Part shown: positions 1 to 10,705 of the stretch, piece after piece | Position numbering within the stretch: the first letter of the stretch is position 1 | Layout: every line of letters starts with the position of its first letter | Origin: Membranipora membranacea | Taxonomy: Eukaryota; Bryozoa; Gymnolaemata; Cheilostomatida; Membraniporidae | Reading direction: 5' to 3' | Assembly: GCA_914767715.1 (NCBI GenBank) | Contig: OU612073.1 | Coordinates: 17,608,001 to 17,672,000, forward strand | DNA length: 64,000 nucleotides | Program-made: the position numbers and the translations under genes | Notes under the pieces: model-generated | Told to the model about the DNA's origin: nothing | Databases searched by the model: none | What the model saw: only the letters and a program-made list of their open reading frames with translations

Positions 1-1501
1 GCCACTCTATAAGTTCTTATACTCAAGGTATAGCTTTTTTACTCCTGATTTAGTTGTGGATGTAATTTTATAATATAGAATATCCACGCAATCTGCTGCA
101 ATAGTTTGACAATTATCTCTCAAGGTTGAAAGGTTGAGTAAGTTATTTCTCTTTTATTTATTTATTTATTTATCTATTTATTGAGGTTTTCTAAAAGTTT
201 ATAATTAAAGCAAATTAAAAATAACTTGTTGACCTCACACACATTAACATTGGTATGAAAAATGATGCAATAAATCACAATAAATTGCAATTTTGAGTCA
301 CCCAGGATCATCTTTGACTAACTGACACACAATGAAATCTCTATTCTCCGATCTCATAACTATGACTTATGTCTAGCACTATATTCATCTATCACAAGAA
401 TTGTGAATGATGAAAATTGATGAAGATTGTGATTAACGATGATGTCATCCAGAATTACTCTGGGATACATCATCGTTAACATCTAATACCGGTTCACGGA
501 TAGATCATATTTGATCCGCGTTGTATGAATGTGGAGTTGCTCCCCAGGAGCCACTTGCAATTTTCCAGTAGAAATGGAGTGACAAAAAAGACAGGCAAAC
601 TGGACCAAACTTGTAGTCTGAAGTAGCGAGATAGCTTTCAACAGCAGCGTCATACTTTTTTTTTTATGAAGAATTGCCTCTGTGTATATTTTGCATTGAT
701 CTCATTGTGTAATAGATTATTGGCTTGGACTGTATAAAACTATGTTTGTAACTGTTGAAAAGATTGATAATAGCAGTGACTGCCAATCTTTAAACTGGTG
801 GAAAAGGAACAAAAAGTTGAACTGTTTGGAGTTACAACAACAAATTAATATTTTAAGGCACAGAAGTGGCTCTATAAATCAAGTTATTAGAAAAAAAAAC
901 TTGAAGGTAAAGGTGACATTGAACTGAAAGCGATTGTAAAGATAGTGATAGTGTCTATAATCATATTATTATTTTGATATCAAGAGCTCCTTTCCAGCAT
1001 AGTTTACTTGATAACAAACATTCATCTTTGATTGAAAGGGTGAAAGCAATTTGCAGCATGGAGTTGTTCCCCTCTGCCGCCAGTAACTTTACCAGATGTA
1101 GGGAAAGACTCGAAATGTAGGCAGTTTGGATTGAGCAAACTTTCCATCATATGTTGAAAGCCGATTACTTTGAGCAGACCACACAGGTTAGCTGTTTGTT
1201 ACTAGCGTATGGAGGACAATGTCCAATTGTTCCTGTGCCGGCACAATCTGGTATTACGAAGTAGAAGAGAGCTCCGTTAGTGTTAGCACTGTGTCCTGCT
1301 ATGTATTCAGGATCTTTTTCGACGCATTGGATGGATGTGACCATGATTGTCAGTCATCAAATAACCTGAAACCATGCACAACACTTTGTAAGAATTCATG
1401 GGTATAGAAAACTAAGATAGACGCCAAAAAAGGTTAGCTTGAGTCTTATTTGTTGCTATGTGTGAAGGTACAATGAGTTACCCATTTTTTTCGTTGTTAG
1501 A
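1..1501. other. No gene recognised
   Basis: AT-rich sequence without a convincing exon. It holds a short TTTA microsatellite near 148-182, the inverted repeat at 433-479, and two instances of the recurring CAACTCC-type motif (533-545 and 1060-1074, both in reverse orientation). The part next to 1502 is presumably 3' flank or UTR of the minus-strand collagen gene. Confidence 0.5.
433..479. repeat. Short inverted repeat (hairpin)
   Basis: A 13-base arm TTAACGATGATGT at 433-445 is matched by its exact reverse complement at 467-479. Partial pairing continues into the 21-base spacer. It may be the remnant of a small foldback element. No function can be assigned. Confidence 0.6.
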
Positions 1502-3291
1502 TTACCATGATAGCTTAGCTTCATATTCCTTGGTCCATCCAAAGGGACAGCTTCTTCGAGACGGTATCATCACTACAGCAGATCTCTGTGTGTAACATCG
1601 TGCACATGGCACATTCTGTTCATAGGCATTATTGGGGAATATTCCTTAGCTGTAGGACTGATCTTAGCACCAGATGTAACACTGAATTCTCCACTGCTTG
1701 TGTGGTAAGAGTTGTACTCTGGGTGTAGATGGAGACATTGGTAATTCACACCTCCTCCTGTATTACCATAGAAGCCTCCAGCAGCAAAACCTGTAAAGTA
1801 AGTTACATTAAACTATGAGAAAAAATACAAGCTTTTTCGAAAGAAAAAATGATTTTTTAGAGGGATTACTATAGTTGTCTTTCTTTTTGTACAAGAGAAG
1901 AAAATATAAAAATATATTTGTATCATTTTACTTATTGTCAACTGTCAAATCCCTATTGGCTGAGGGATGAGAGCTTTCACATTTCCAGTCAATTGCATAC
2001 GGCTTTCTGAAGTTGGGTCACAGCCTGTATATTTTTATCATTTCAACATATAGAATATATTCAATCTCAAACCAACCATAGTTAATTATATAATGAAAAA
2101 TGAACTATGAAAATCATAAACTGAATAATACAAATTATTTTTATGCCTTTGATGTGGATTAATGTTTTGATGATATATTCGAGTATAAGTGGGAACTGGG
2201 TATAACTTTGTGATGTGAGATATACTACCAATCTGCATTTTCCATAGGGAGTTTCCTTCACTTATGCATCCCCAGACTAAAGTCCAATTAAGCGCATCAT
2301 CCGTAACTTAGTAAAAAAGTATGAAAAATTGAGCTGTGAATAGCTGATTGACGTTACCATATCTCACTTCTAACTAATTCCAAGTATCATCTTAAAATGA
2401 ACCTTCTCCTTCCCACCTGTTGTGTCAAGATTCGAAAACAACAAGGAATAATGACATCTGACGAACCTTGATACAGCGTTGTAGCGTCACTTTCACAGGT
2501 ATTCCTTCCCCATCTGGTGTAGACGGAGTCTGAATTTGAAGATTTACCAGGCCTTCCTGCTACTCCAGGTGAGCCTTGTATACCAGCCAATCCATGATAC
2601 CAGGTGTGCCGGGGGGTCCAGGTGGCCCTGTTTCTCCAGGCTGTCCTCTTGCTCCGGAAATTCCAGGATGACCATCTCTACCAGGTTGACCGTCAGTAGC
2701 AGTACCTGGGGCTCCCTGTTGTCCAGGTTGACCAACTGGTCCTATAAGCAATTTTTTAAGTACCAAAGACACGGTTCGCGAACCAGTTTCTGTTCGTAAC
2801 AGTCACAGGTGAACATTTATGTATTTTAAAATCAATTACATGATGTTGAACTTCAGTTGTGTTTTAGAGTAATAAATGTCATGTTTTCTTACAGAAATAT
2901 CATAGTCTATTACTTATTTCCTACAAAACAGTCTGAGCTATTATTTTTGTTCATCCGTTCAATTTTAAGAACTACCCATAAGTAAGAAAATCAAATAAAC
3001 AGATAGTTTTCCCAAGCTGATGCGTTTCATTTCGGTACCCCCTCTACACATGGAAACATTGGACTAGGGGCTTAGATTATCAGCGGCAAAAAGAAAGTAA
3101 TTAGAAAGGTTTGTTCTGGAGACCATTGATTTCTGGTTTGAAAAGAATCGCTTACCATCGAATGATAAGCTGTGGACATCATAGTGAGTGTCATCTGACT
3201 CAGGAGCTGATATACGTCTTATCACATGCTCATCATCACCTCCATTTGATGAAGTGCTCTGTGTGGTGTCTGTACTCGAGGTAAATCTTGA
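1502..3291 (-). CDS. Short-chain collagen (C4-like), 3' part, with two frame breaks
   Basis: Three minus-strand exons are seen: 3291-3156, 2741-2467 and 1790-1502, ending in TAA. The first is polar. The second starts with about 23 Gly-X-Y triplets with one interruption (GTATD), then a [10 protein letters not shown] motif. The third carries GGGVNYQCL, then VPCARCY and [16 protein letters not shown]. This order is typical of the short-chain collagen C4-like family of sponges and other invertebrates: a secreted triple helix followed by a Cys-containing C-terminal domain. Splice phases agree (phase 1 at both introns) only if exons 2 and 3 each gain one base. Exon 2 loses the Gly-X-Y register at about 2594, where GG would need to be GGG. 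Exon 3 shifts near 1640, in a CCCC run. The upstream start and any signal peptide exon were not found. It is a recent pseudogene or has two assembly errors. Confidence 0.8.
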
Positions 3292-3379
3292 CTAAACGGA
3301 TAAATTATATGTCTGTTATATGAGCAGAAGCTTGTTATATTATGTCACTTAACCCTATATAGTAATTGGGTGCGCCACT

Positions 3380-3450
3380 GGGAGAGCTTTCAAGGTTGAT
3401 TGTTCTAGCCCCCAGCACCTCGGGTGTATACCTCTTCACTGAGATTATCG
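3380..3450 (+). repeat. SINE tail fragment (family 3)
   Basis: The words around TTGATTGTTCTAGCCCCCAG and CACCTCGGGTGTATACCTC match the tail of the tRNA-derived repeat at 22868-23025, which lies in the opposite orientation. Only the tail is present here. No A or B box is attached. Confidence 0.5.
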
Positions 3451-3540
3451 GTGATTATCATAGATAAATATAAAGTTTGATATAAGGTCTAGTACAGTGG
3501 CGTATATTACCACTCACGGCCCGCGGATATCTGTGAGTGG

Positions 3541-3627
3541 CTGAATAGCTCAGTGTGTAGAGCGTCCGCCCAATAATCACTGTTTATAAGATTGTTGTGG
3601 GTTCGAATCCCATCAAGGTCAGTTTTT
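3541..3627 (+). repeat. tRNA-like sequence with pol III terminator
   Basis: A D-arm-like A box (TAGCTCAGTGTGTAGAGCG) and a perfect B box/T arm (GGGTTCGAATCCC) are followed by T8 near 3620. The acceptor stem pairs only partly, so this is more likely a SINE head or tRNA pseudogene than a working tRNA. An adjacent stretch at about 3492-3540 resembles the end of the MITE at 14938-15223. Confidence 0.6.
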
Positions 3628-4451
3628 TTTCAAATGGGTGCTTTATAACTGGAGCATTTTTACCATAATCTTCTACTGCTATTGAGTTGTTTTCTGAAAG
3701 TACCCAACAGCTCAGTGAGCTATTGAAATACCTCTCTGCTTGCACTATTTTGCTACCGATATGCAAAAATTTCCGTGGTGGGAGGGCTCACAATACCACT
3801 GATGGGGAATTTGGGATTTCCAATGAGTGTGCTTGCATACTGCCCTCTGCGGGAAAAACTCATTATTACAAATTTCAAGATTTATGGTTGGGATAAGAAA
3901 ATTACTAAAAATAGCTTTAAATAATCTAACCATGTAAAATTTTATTGATGTTAACTATTTGTTTGATCACATCATTTACAGCCTCCTGTTCATCTACAAT
4001 TCACAATCAAATAGGAGAAAAGTGAGAGAGGTGGTTCATATCTGGCATCAGTGGAGAACTCTTTGACGTTTAGTTTAGCATCACTTAACATCAAGTAAGC
4101 CATATCAATATTATTATTTTGACAAAGAAAGTGATAACCGTGAGCTTGAGTATCCAGTAAATAAAACACCTAGAGCGCCTGATGCCCATCACATCCATAA
4201 TGGTTATACATCTGTGAGGATACAATGTTCTAACAACATTTATTTAATCTTGTTGTTCAGGTAGTCTGTAGCCCGGGTAGGCTGTCGTACACAGGTGGTG
4301 CTCTATTGTTGTGTATGATCGCAAGGCCTCTCCATGAGCTTTTATATTCCCGATATAATTTTTTTGTGTTTTAGACGATCTAGTTTTTATCAGGAGGCAC
4401 ACGTGCATTCCACTACAGAAACAGGTCTCAGGATTATAACTATATTTCATA

Positions 4452-5449
4452 ATGGCGGAGGTTTGGAGAACAGAGCAGCCTACTGATTATGATGAAGATG
4501 AGTCTGAGGTGTGGATACAACTTGTCTATGTATTTATATTATTACTTTTGATTGCTGAATGGATTCTGGACTTTCATCAACAATAATTCACTTCCTAGTA
4601 ATCTAATAACAACTCACACTGCTGTACGTGATCCATCGTTCTTGCTTGTCTCCTCCAATGCCCATTTTTTATAGCTGACATATTTTTTCTCTATGAAAAC
4701 CATTTTACATAAAATCATATTATTATTTATCCTCTTTTACATAACCATAATCACACTACAGTAATATATTAAGTTATATTCATATTTTCGTTTTCCTGTG
4801 CATTGAGAGGAAGCAACTCCGAATTACCCTTATATTATATGTGTAAACGTGGAGGGTGGGGTAAATAAATCCTCAAAAGTTTTAGGGTGTGAATTGCTCT
4901 ATATTTCTTATGACTGCTGATTTGATTTTTGTTGTAACTTCAAGCATAATTTTCTACTCAAACTTAGGCAATCATTTGACTTAGTATTTTTCTAGGTGCA
5001 GGTCAAGCAACTAAATGCTCAGGAACAAGGAAGCAGGCACGTTCACGTTAGTGTGGAATGGATTTGGAATTTCCAGTGAGTCATCTCGGTGTTGAGTCAC
5101 TGATAACAAATCTCTAAACTGGTGAATTCATTTGCTCATCAATAAATTGAACAATTTGAAAACCACAATGATTTCAGATAATCTAGATATAATACATTTT
5201 TCATACATTATCAATTTTTATCATTTTTATTTGCTCTCATTCTACTGAGCCGCATACCATTTAAGGGGAGCAACTCCAAGTGCAGATAAAGGGTCTCAAA
5301 TTTTGACCAGGCCATTTTGAAAGCCAAGTTGGATAGTTGGATACAATTGGCCAGCATTGCAGTTGCTTCCTCCCCTAAAGATTTCCTGCCACAAATCCAA
5401 AACTTGATAAAGGGGAAGTCCTCATTGTGTCAAAGCCTCAGGACATGTA
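4452..5449 (+). CDS. Weak candidate: three exons of an unknown gene
   Basis: ATG at 4452 opens an acidic peptide beginning MAEVWRTEQPTDYDEDE, with a possible donor at about 4511. A stretch after TTCTAG near 4996 is open (VQVKQLNAQEQ...) up to a GTGAGT donor near 5078. A third open stretch ends at a good CAT/GTAAGT donor near 5450 and reads KDFLPQIQNLIKGK. The phase from exon 2 to exon 3 fits only with a poor acceptor near 5333. No family is recognised. If real, the gypsy element sits antisense in its next intron. It could equally be chance open frames. Confidence 0.22.
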
Positions 5450-5735
5450 AGTGTTTTCTTGAAAAATGATATAGATGCCAATAAAGGTATAAAAAAATCT
5501 TTTCTCAAAATTATGCAGCTTCCTGCTTGGGAAAGCTGTAAAAAAGCTCAAAACGAGTGATTTGTTGTACAAGGCGGGACAAATTGCATGAATGCATCCA
5601 AAAATAATTGTATCAAAATATTATGAATTAGGGTTCTTTGTAGGCGATAGTGTTTTGTGTTTAAAGTAGCAGACAACAACAAAAGTTATATTTTGATATT
5701 TGATGCATAATGATGTACTCCTTCTAAATGCTACT

Positions 5736-5955
5736 TGTAAGAACTGCTAATTGTGATGGCAATGAATAGTCTGTTTATTCTTCTGATAATAAATGATGAT
5801 CTCTAACCAAGAAATCTAAACATGTTCAAGATGGTTGACAATAATAATTGGTATCAAGTTGGGCTGCTGTAATAAGCCACAATAGGGAGTAGACAACTCC
5901 AAAGTAGTAATGTATAAGTTAGGGAGTAAACAACTCCAAAGTAGTAGTCACTACA
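5736..5955 (-). repeat. 3' LTR of the gypsy element
   Basis: 220 bp, TG...CA ends, equal in length and apparently in sequence to 10481-10700. It carries two instances of the GGGAGTARACAACTCCAAAG motif (near 5885 and 5921) that also occurs elsewhere in the window. The sequence just inside it (minus strand reads AAAAGCGGA before the LTR) is the likely polypurine tract, though a weak one. Confidence 0.97.
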
Positions 5956-6134
5956 TCCGCTTTTATGTCAATTACTTTGACGTTGAGCACCAGGTTCATG
6001 GTGGCGGCAACTAAGAATGTTTTGTGTCTCTGTATGTGATTATACTTGTTGTATACTGGAGATATCTGTGTAACATGATTTCTCATGGTGACTGACTCCA
6101 CAGTTTCTCATGCTTCTTTTGAAACATCCAGTCA

Positions 6135-9100
6135 CTAGGTGTGGTACTCGGTCACGAAACCATCATATTTAGCTGGCCGATTCTTAGCTCGTACAGATTT
6201 ACGAGGAGTAGACACATTTGGTTGTGATGAGCTGGGCATATTGGCTGCCTGAGGTATATCTTCGATCTCGACAAGTGCCGGTGGTACTGTAGGCGGCGTC
6301 ACTTGAACTGGTCTATCTGTTACCGTCTCAGTATCGTTCTCTGACCTTGGTATTATCGGTATCATCTGTGATGGGCGGGTGGCTACTAAGGCTCCCTGCG
6401 TTTCAGAATCCACGTCCGCATCTACAACAGGTTTCTCAGAGCAGTAATACGGTCTAACATGGCTTATGTTACGCTTATACAGCCGGCCTGCCCTGGATTT
6501 TACAGTGATCTGAGAGCCTTTTATGTCCATTACCACAAATGGATCTGGGTGGAACAGTGTCTGACATTTAGATGGACTATCTCTCTTAACCAAAACAAAA
6601 CTGCCTATCTCTAGCTGGTGATTATTGCCACTACCAGTTTCCAACTTCTCGTTACGGGTGGCTATCATCTTATGTTTCATCTCACTATCTCTATCTCTAG
6701 CTTCAACGTCATCAAAACTATTAGGCAGACTTGGCAAGTTAGTCCTAAGCACACGCCCAAATAACATCTCTGCTGGGCTTTTGCCAGTAATGGAATGTGG
6801 TGTATTACGATATGTAAACAGCCATGTCATGAGGGCACTCTCATAGTCTACCCTATTGTTGTGTGCAATCTGAATACGCTTCATTATGGATCTGTTTTGT
6901 CTCTCCACTTGACCATTGGCCTCAGGCCACCTAGGGGTTGTCAGACACTGTTCGATACCATACCCGGAGCAAAACTCACCATACTCATGAGAGATAAACT
7001 GTGGCCCGTTGTCACTCTTCATGCTGAGTGGATACCCATGCGTAAAAAATACTGATTTCAGCCAAGAAATAACATCACTAGCTTTTGTGACTGTCATGAA
7101 CTTTACTTCGTTCCACCTACTATAATAGTCTGTTAAGACTAGAACTGACTTACCGTTAGACAGGGGACCCAAAAAATCTAAGGCAAGATCTTCCCATGGT
7201 CCATTGGGAAGTTCTGTCACCCTTACTGGCTGCCTATCTAGTGGCTTACTGGTCAACTGACAATCGTGACAGTGTTTAACATACTTGTCTACATCAGAGT
7301 CGATTCCGGGCCACCAGACTCTTGTTCGTAGATATCTCTTGGTGCCTCCCATCCCACTATGACCCTCGTGAGCTATCTCAAGCATCTTCTGTCTGAGCTC
7401 TTGAGGTACTACTATCCTACCTCCCCTCAAAACTAACTCCCCTATGACACATAACTCATTTTTAATGGCCCTATATACAGCTGGTATATCAACATTGTCA
7501 AATGAATTCGCTCTTATAGCTTGTTTTAAGGCCTTAATCTCCTCATCCATATAAGAGACTTCCTCAATATAGCGGGGTGTGATTGCAGATGGCACATTGT
7601 CCTCCACAACACTACGTACATAGAGCTCAACATTTTCCCTTTCTACCAGGTGTTCAGTCGCCTTTTTCGAACATAGAAGCCTTGACAGGGGGTCAGCAAT
7701 ATTATCTGAGCTTTTTACGCGAACTATCTCAAAATCATATGACTGTAAACGAAGCTGCCACCTCTCTATACGAAGGGATGTCCTCTTGGTTTTGTTTCCA
7801 TAAATGGACTCAAGAGGCTCACAATCAGAAACCACTTTGAACCGACAACCAAAGAGATAATGATGAAACCTCTCACATGCCCAGACAATACCTAGAGCTT
7901 CTTTTTCTGTCTGCATGTATCTTTTCTCGACATCAGACAATGCTCTACTTCCATAGCTAACCACTTTGGGCTCGCCATTTTGAATCTGTACCAGTATTGC
8001 GCCTAGCCCCACAGGACTGGCATCTGTGTACAGCAGAGTCTCACAACTAGTATCGAAGTGAGTCAGAGTATCATGATTACATAAATCAGCCTTTAGCTGA
8101 TTGAAAGCCACAATCTCCTTATCTGACAAACATATAGCCTCTCGGGAATTTTTACCCGCTGACAACCTCCTCAACACATCAGTTGTGTGAGAGTAATGTG
8201 GAATAAACTTAGACATATAACTAGTCAAACCGAGGAAACTCTTCAACTCACCAACTGTCTTAGGAACAGCAGCATCTTTGACTGCCTTGACTTTGCAACC
8301 ATGGGGATCAATACCCTTGTAACTAAGGAGATGTCCGAGAAACTCTAACTGCTGAACCCCAATCTCACACTTCTTTTTATTCAGAGTCATGTTAGCCTGC
8401 TCTAGACGACTGAACACCTCACCCAGCCTACGATCGTGCTCTTCCCTTGTTTTGGCATGGACAATGATATCATCGGCAAGATTTGCTACACCCGGCAGGC
8501 CTTGGATAATTTTGGCGACCTCCTTCTGGTATATTTCTGGAGCCGCATTTATCCCAAACATGAGTCTCTTATATCTATATAGGCCTAAATGAGTACTGAA
8601 AGTTGTGATATCCCTGGACTCAGGGTGAAGAACAAATTGGTGGAACCCCATGCGCATGTCCAGCTTCGAAAAGTACTGAGCCCCATTCATGTCATATAGC
8701 ATCTCGTCTACGGCGGGGACTGGGTGTTGGTGCCTAACTATAGCCTCATTGGCTCTCCTCATATCAATGCATAACCTAATCTTACCGGATTCCTTCTTTG
8801 GAATGATCACTGCTGGACTTACCCATGATGACCCTGAATGACCTTCGACTTTCTCTATTATATCATGTGCGATAAGCTCATCTAAGTGAGCGGCTAGTTT
8901 ATCTCTCAACAACAGTGGCACTCTTCGGAATGGCTGAGCAACAGGCGCTATATCATCTCTAATTGTCAGCTTTATCTCATTCTTAGACTTACCCAATACC
9001 TCTGAGAACAGCCTTGGATATCTAGCTTCATAATCATCTAAGCCTACTCTATTTATAATCCTGATTACACCTAGTTGTTTACCTGTTTCATTTCCTAACA

Positions 9101-10349
9101 AAGATTCACCTTTATTAGGAATAACAGTAAATGCGACATCTTCTAAAACAGCAGTGTTGTTATGCAGCTGTAAATCACACCATACCCTACCTACTGGCTG
9201 AATAGGCTCTTTGGCTGTGTACGGGAGAATCTTTGGTCCTCCACTGATGAACCGTTTGATAATAAACTTACTTGCTCTCAAACGTTCATAGGTATCCCGT
9301 GACATCACATTGCACTCTGACCCTGAGTCTATTATAAACCTCGCTGATACACCACCGACATAGACATTAACTCTGTCTAGAGAGTTACTATTACACACTA
9401 AAGGTACATGGTAAGAATTGAATACAAATTCTGGGCTCTCAGAATTATTGTTCACTGTTTCAGGGCTGGCTTGCTGGTGATCCCCCACATTTACATTGTT
9501 GGCCCTTCTAGATCTGTAATATCCTGCATTCGCACCTTGGCCATTCTGTTTGGCCTTGTTTTGACAGCACCGAGCATAGTGATTCATTCCATCACACTTA
9601 CGGCACTGTTTTCCATATGCCGGGCACTCACGAGGTTTGTGTGTGAGATTACAACGGGGACATACATTAGCACCCTCAGTCTCTTGTGTGAAACTAGGTT
9701 TTCTGGCAGTGGATCCAGAGGCCACACGGTTTATTGCCGAGGCATTATTCATCTCCCGGGACCTTTGGACCACAGCTTCATGTGTTGCTGACCGTGTCAA
9801 TAGTATTTGCAATGTGAGTGCATTTCCCTCTTCCAATAGCTTTTCCCTCAACTTATCGGCTGTGCAACCTTCTACTATTTGATCACGGATTTGGTTATTC
9901 ACAGCTTGGGCATCGCCATAATCACAATGGGTGGCCAATTTTCTGAGTCTAGCACAGTATTGGGATACAGTTTCGGTTTCCTTCTGTATACATTGCCTAA
10001 ACATGTGTCGCTGATAGGTGATGTTAGGAGCTATATGGAAATGGCCTTGTAGAACAGCTACCATTTCAGTATATTGATCTCTCTGTGTTTGATCAAGTGT
10101 GCTATGAATTTCCCTTACTCTTGGGCCTGCATGATATAGTAATAAAGCTTTCCTCTGGGCTCTCATATTTGCATTATCTTCCCCTGCCAAATTGAACAGC
10201 CCTTTTGAATCAGCAAAAGCCTCAAATTCCTCAAGCCAAGCATCCCAATTGACTGATACTGTGCTAGCATCCCCATCTGGTGTGAAATGACTTGGGCCTC
10301 TGGTATCCATTTGCCAGTTTGGATTGATACAGCAATAAATAGTAAACAA
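6135..10349 (-). CDS. Gag-Pol polyprotein of Ty3/gypsy element
   Basis: One frame of 1404 codons. The likely start is Met14 (about 10310), though an upstream ATG exists at 10349. Domains in order: gag about 15-225; two zinc knuckles about 230-263 (CPRC...H...C and CRKC...H...C); aspartic protease with DSGS at 341-344; reverse transcriptase about 480-670 with LADD at 624-627 in place of YxDD; RNase H about 770-895 with YTDAS; integrase zinc finger H994, H997, C1027, C1030; integrase core D1058, D1113, E1149 with exactly 35 residues between the last two; then a C-terminal tail rich in Pro, Ser and Thr. It encodes particle assembly, polyprotein cleavage, cDNA synthesis and integration. No stop or frameshift interrupts it, and there is no separate env frame. 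Confidence 0.97.
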   Translation of the reverse strand: MFTIYCCINPNWQMDTRGPSHFTPDGDASTVSVNWDAWLEEFEAFADSKGLFNLAGEDNANMRAQRKALLLYHAGPRVREIHSTLDQTQRDQYTEMVAVLQGHFHIAPNITYQRHMFRQCIQKETETVSQYCARLRKLATHCDYGDAQAVNNQIRDQIVEGCTADKLREKLLEEGNALTLQILLTRSATHEAVVQRSREMNNASAINRVASGSTARKPSFTQETEGANVCPRCNLTHKPRECPAYGKQCRKCDGMNHYARCCQNKAKQNGQGANAGYYRSRRANNVNVGDHQQASPETVNNNSESPEFVFNSYHVPLVCNSNSLDRVNVYVGGVSARFIIDSGSECNVMSRDTYERLRASKFIIKRFISGGPKILPYTAKEPIQPVGRVWCDLQLHNNTAVLEDVAFTVIPNKGESLLGNETGKQLGVIRIINRVGLDDYEARYPRLFSEVLGKSKNEIKLTIRDDIAPVAQPFRRVPLLLRDKLAAHLDELIAHDIIEKVEGHSGSSWVSPAVIIPKKESGKIRLCIDMRRANEAIVRHQHPVPAVDEMLYDMNGAQYFSKLDMRMGFHQFVLHPESRDITTFSTHLGLYRYKRLMFGINAAPEIYQKEVAKIIQGLPGVANLADDIIVHAKTREEHDRRLGEVFSRLEQANMTLNKKKCEIGVQQLEFLGHLLSYKGIDPHGCKVKAVKDAAVPKTVGELKSFLGLTSYMSKFIPHYSHTTDVLRRLSAGKNSREAICLSDKEIVAFNQLKADLCNHDTLTHFDTSCETLLYTDASPVGLGAILVQIQNGEPKVVSYGSRALSDVEKRYMQTEKEALGIVWACERFHHYLFGCRFKVVSDCEPLESIYGNKTKRTSLRIERWQLRLQSYDFEIVRVKSSDNIADPLSRLLCSKKATEHLVERENVELYVRSVVEDNVPSAITPRYIEEVSYMDEEIKALKQAIRANSFDNVDIPAVYRAIKNELCVIGELVLRGGRIVVPQELRQKMLEIAHEGHSGMGGTKRYLRTRVWWPGIDSDVDKYVKHCHDCQLTSKPLDRQPVRVTELPNGPWEDLALDFLGPLSNGKSVLVLTDYYSRWNEVKFMTVTKASDVISWLKSVFFTHGYPLSMKSDNGPQFISHEYGEFCSGYGIEQCLTTPRWPEANGQVERQNRSIMKRIQIAHNNRVDYESALMTWLFTYRNTPHSITGKSPAEMLFGRVLRTNLPSLPNSFDDVEARDRDSEMKHKMIATRNEKLETGSGNNHQLEIGSFVLVKRDSPSKCQTLFHPDPFVVMDIKGSQITVKSRAGRLYKRNISHVRPYYCSEKPVVDADVDSETQGALVATRPSQMIPIIPRSENDTETVTDRPVQVTPPTVPPALVEIEDIPQAANMPSSSQPNVSTPRKSVRAKNRPAKYDGFVTEYHT

Positions 10350-10461
10350 TACTTATCTTATTCTGTCTATTCCAGAGAGCTCACAGCTATTTCTTCACAC
10401 AGAAAGTTTAGCAGCTTATCTTGTCAGATTCACTATTTGTGATATTTTTTTTGAACTCATA

Positions 10462-10479
10462 ATCCCGTCCTCGTCGCCA
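10462..10479 (-). other. Retrotransposon primer binding site
   Basis: Directly inside the 5' LTR the minus strand reads TGGCGACGAGGACGGGAT, offset by one base from the LTR end. This complements the 3' end of a tRNA finishing CCTCGTCGCCA, as animal serine tRNAs do. Mag-type gypsy elements are known to use serine tRNA. Confidence 0.8.
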
Positions 10480-10480
10480 T

Positions 10481-10700
10481 TGTAAGAACTGCTAATTGTG
10501 ATGGCAATGAATAGTCTGTTTATTCTTCTGATAATAAATGATGATCTCTAACCAAGAAATCTAAACATGTTCAAGATGGTTGACAATAATAATTGGTATC
10601 AAGTTGGGCTGCTGTAATAAGCCACAATAGGGAGTAGACAACTCCAAAGTAGTAATGTATAAGTTAGGGAGTAAACAACTCCAAAGTAGTAGTCACTACA
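10481..10700 (-). repeat. 5' LTR of the gypsy element
   Basis: 220 bp with TG...CA ends. It is the upstream LTR of the minus-strand element and so should contain its promoter. It is flanked outside by CTACT. Confidence 0.97.
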
Positions 10701-10705
10701 CTACT

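Larger units (their letters stand above)
5736..10700 (-). mobile_element. Complete Ty3/gypsy LTR retrotransposon
   Basis: A 4965-bp element lies in minus orientation. It is bounded by two 220-bp LTRs (TGTAAGAACT...GTCACTACA on the plus strand) and by the direct repeat CTACT at 5731-5735 and 10701-10705, the expected 5-bp target duplication. It has a primer binding site, one uninterrupted gag-pol frame and no visible breaks. By eye I found no difference between the LTRs, so insertion looks recent. Fused gag-pol with a single frame, a serine-tRNA primer and this integrase resemble Mag-type gypsy elements. That clade assignment is inference. Confidence 0.97.

Noticed and set aside
3541-3627. Functional tRNA gene
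   Set aside because: A and B boxes are good, but the acceptor stem pairs poorly and other SINE heads in the window look alike.
9408-9882. 127- and 81-codon plus-strand open frames inside the gypsy element
   Set aside because: They are antisense to gag-pol codons and show no motif.
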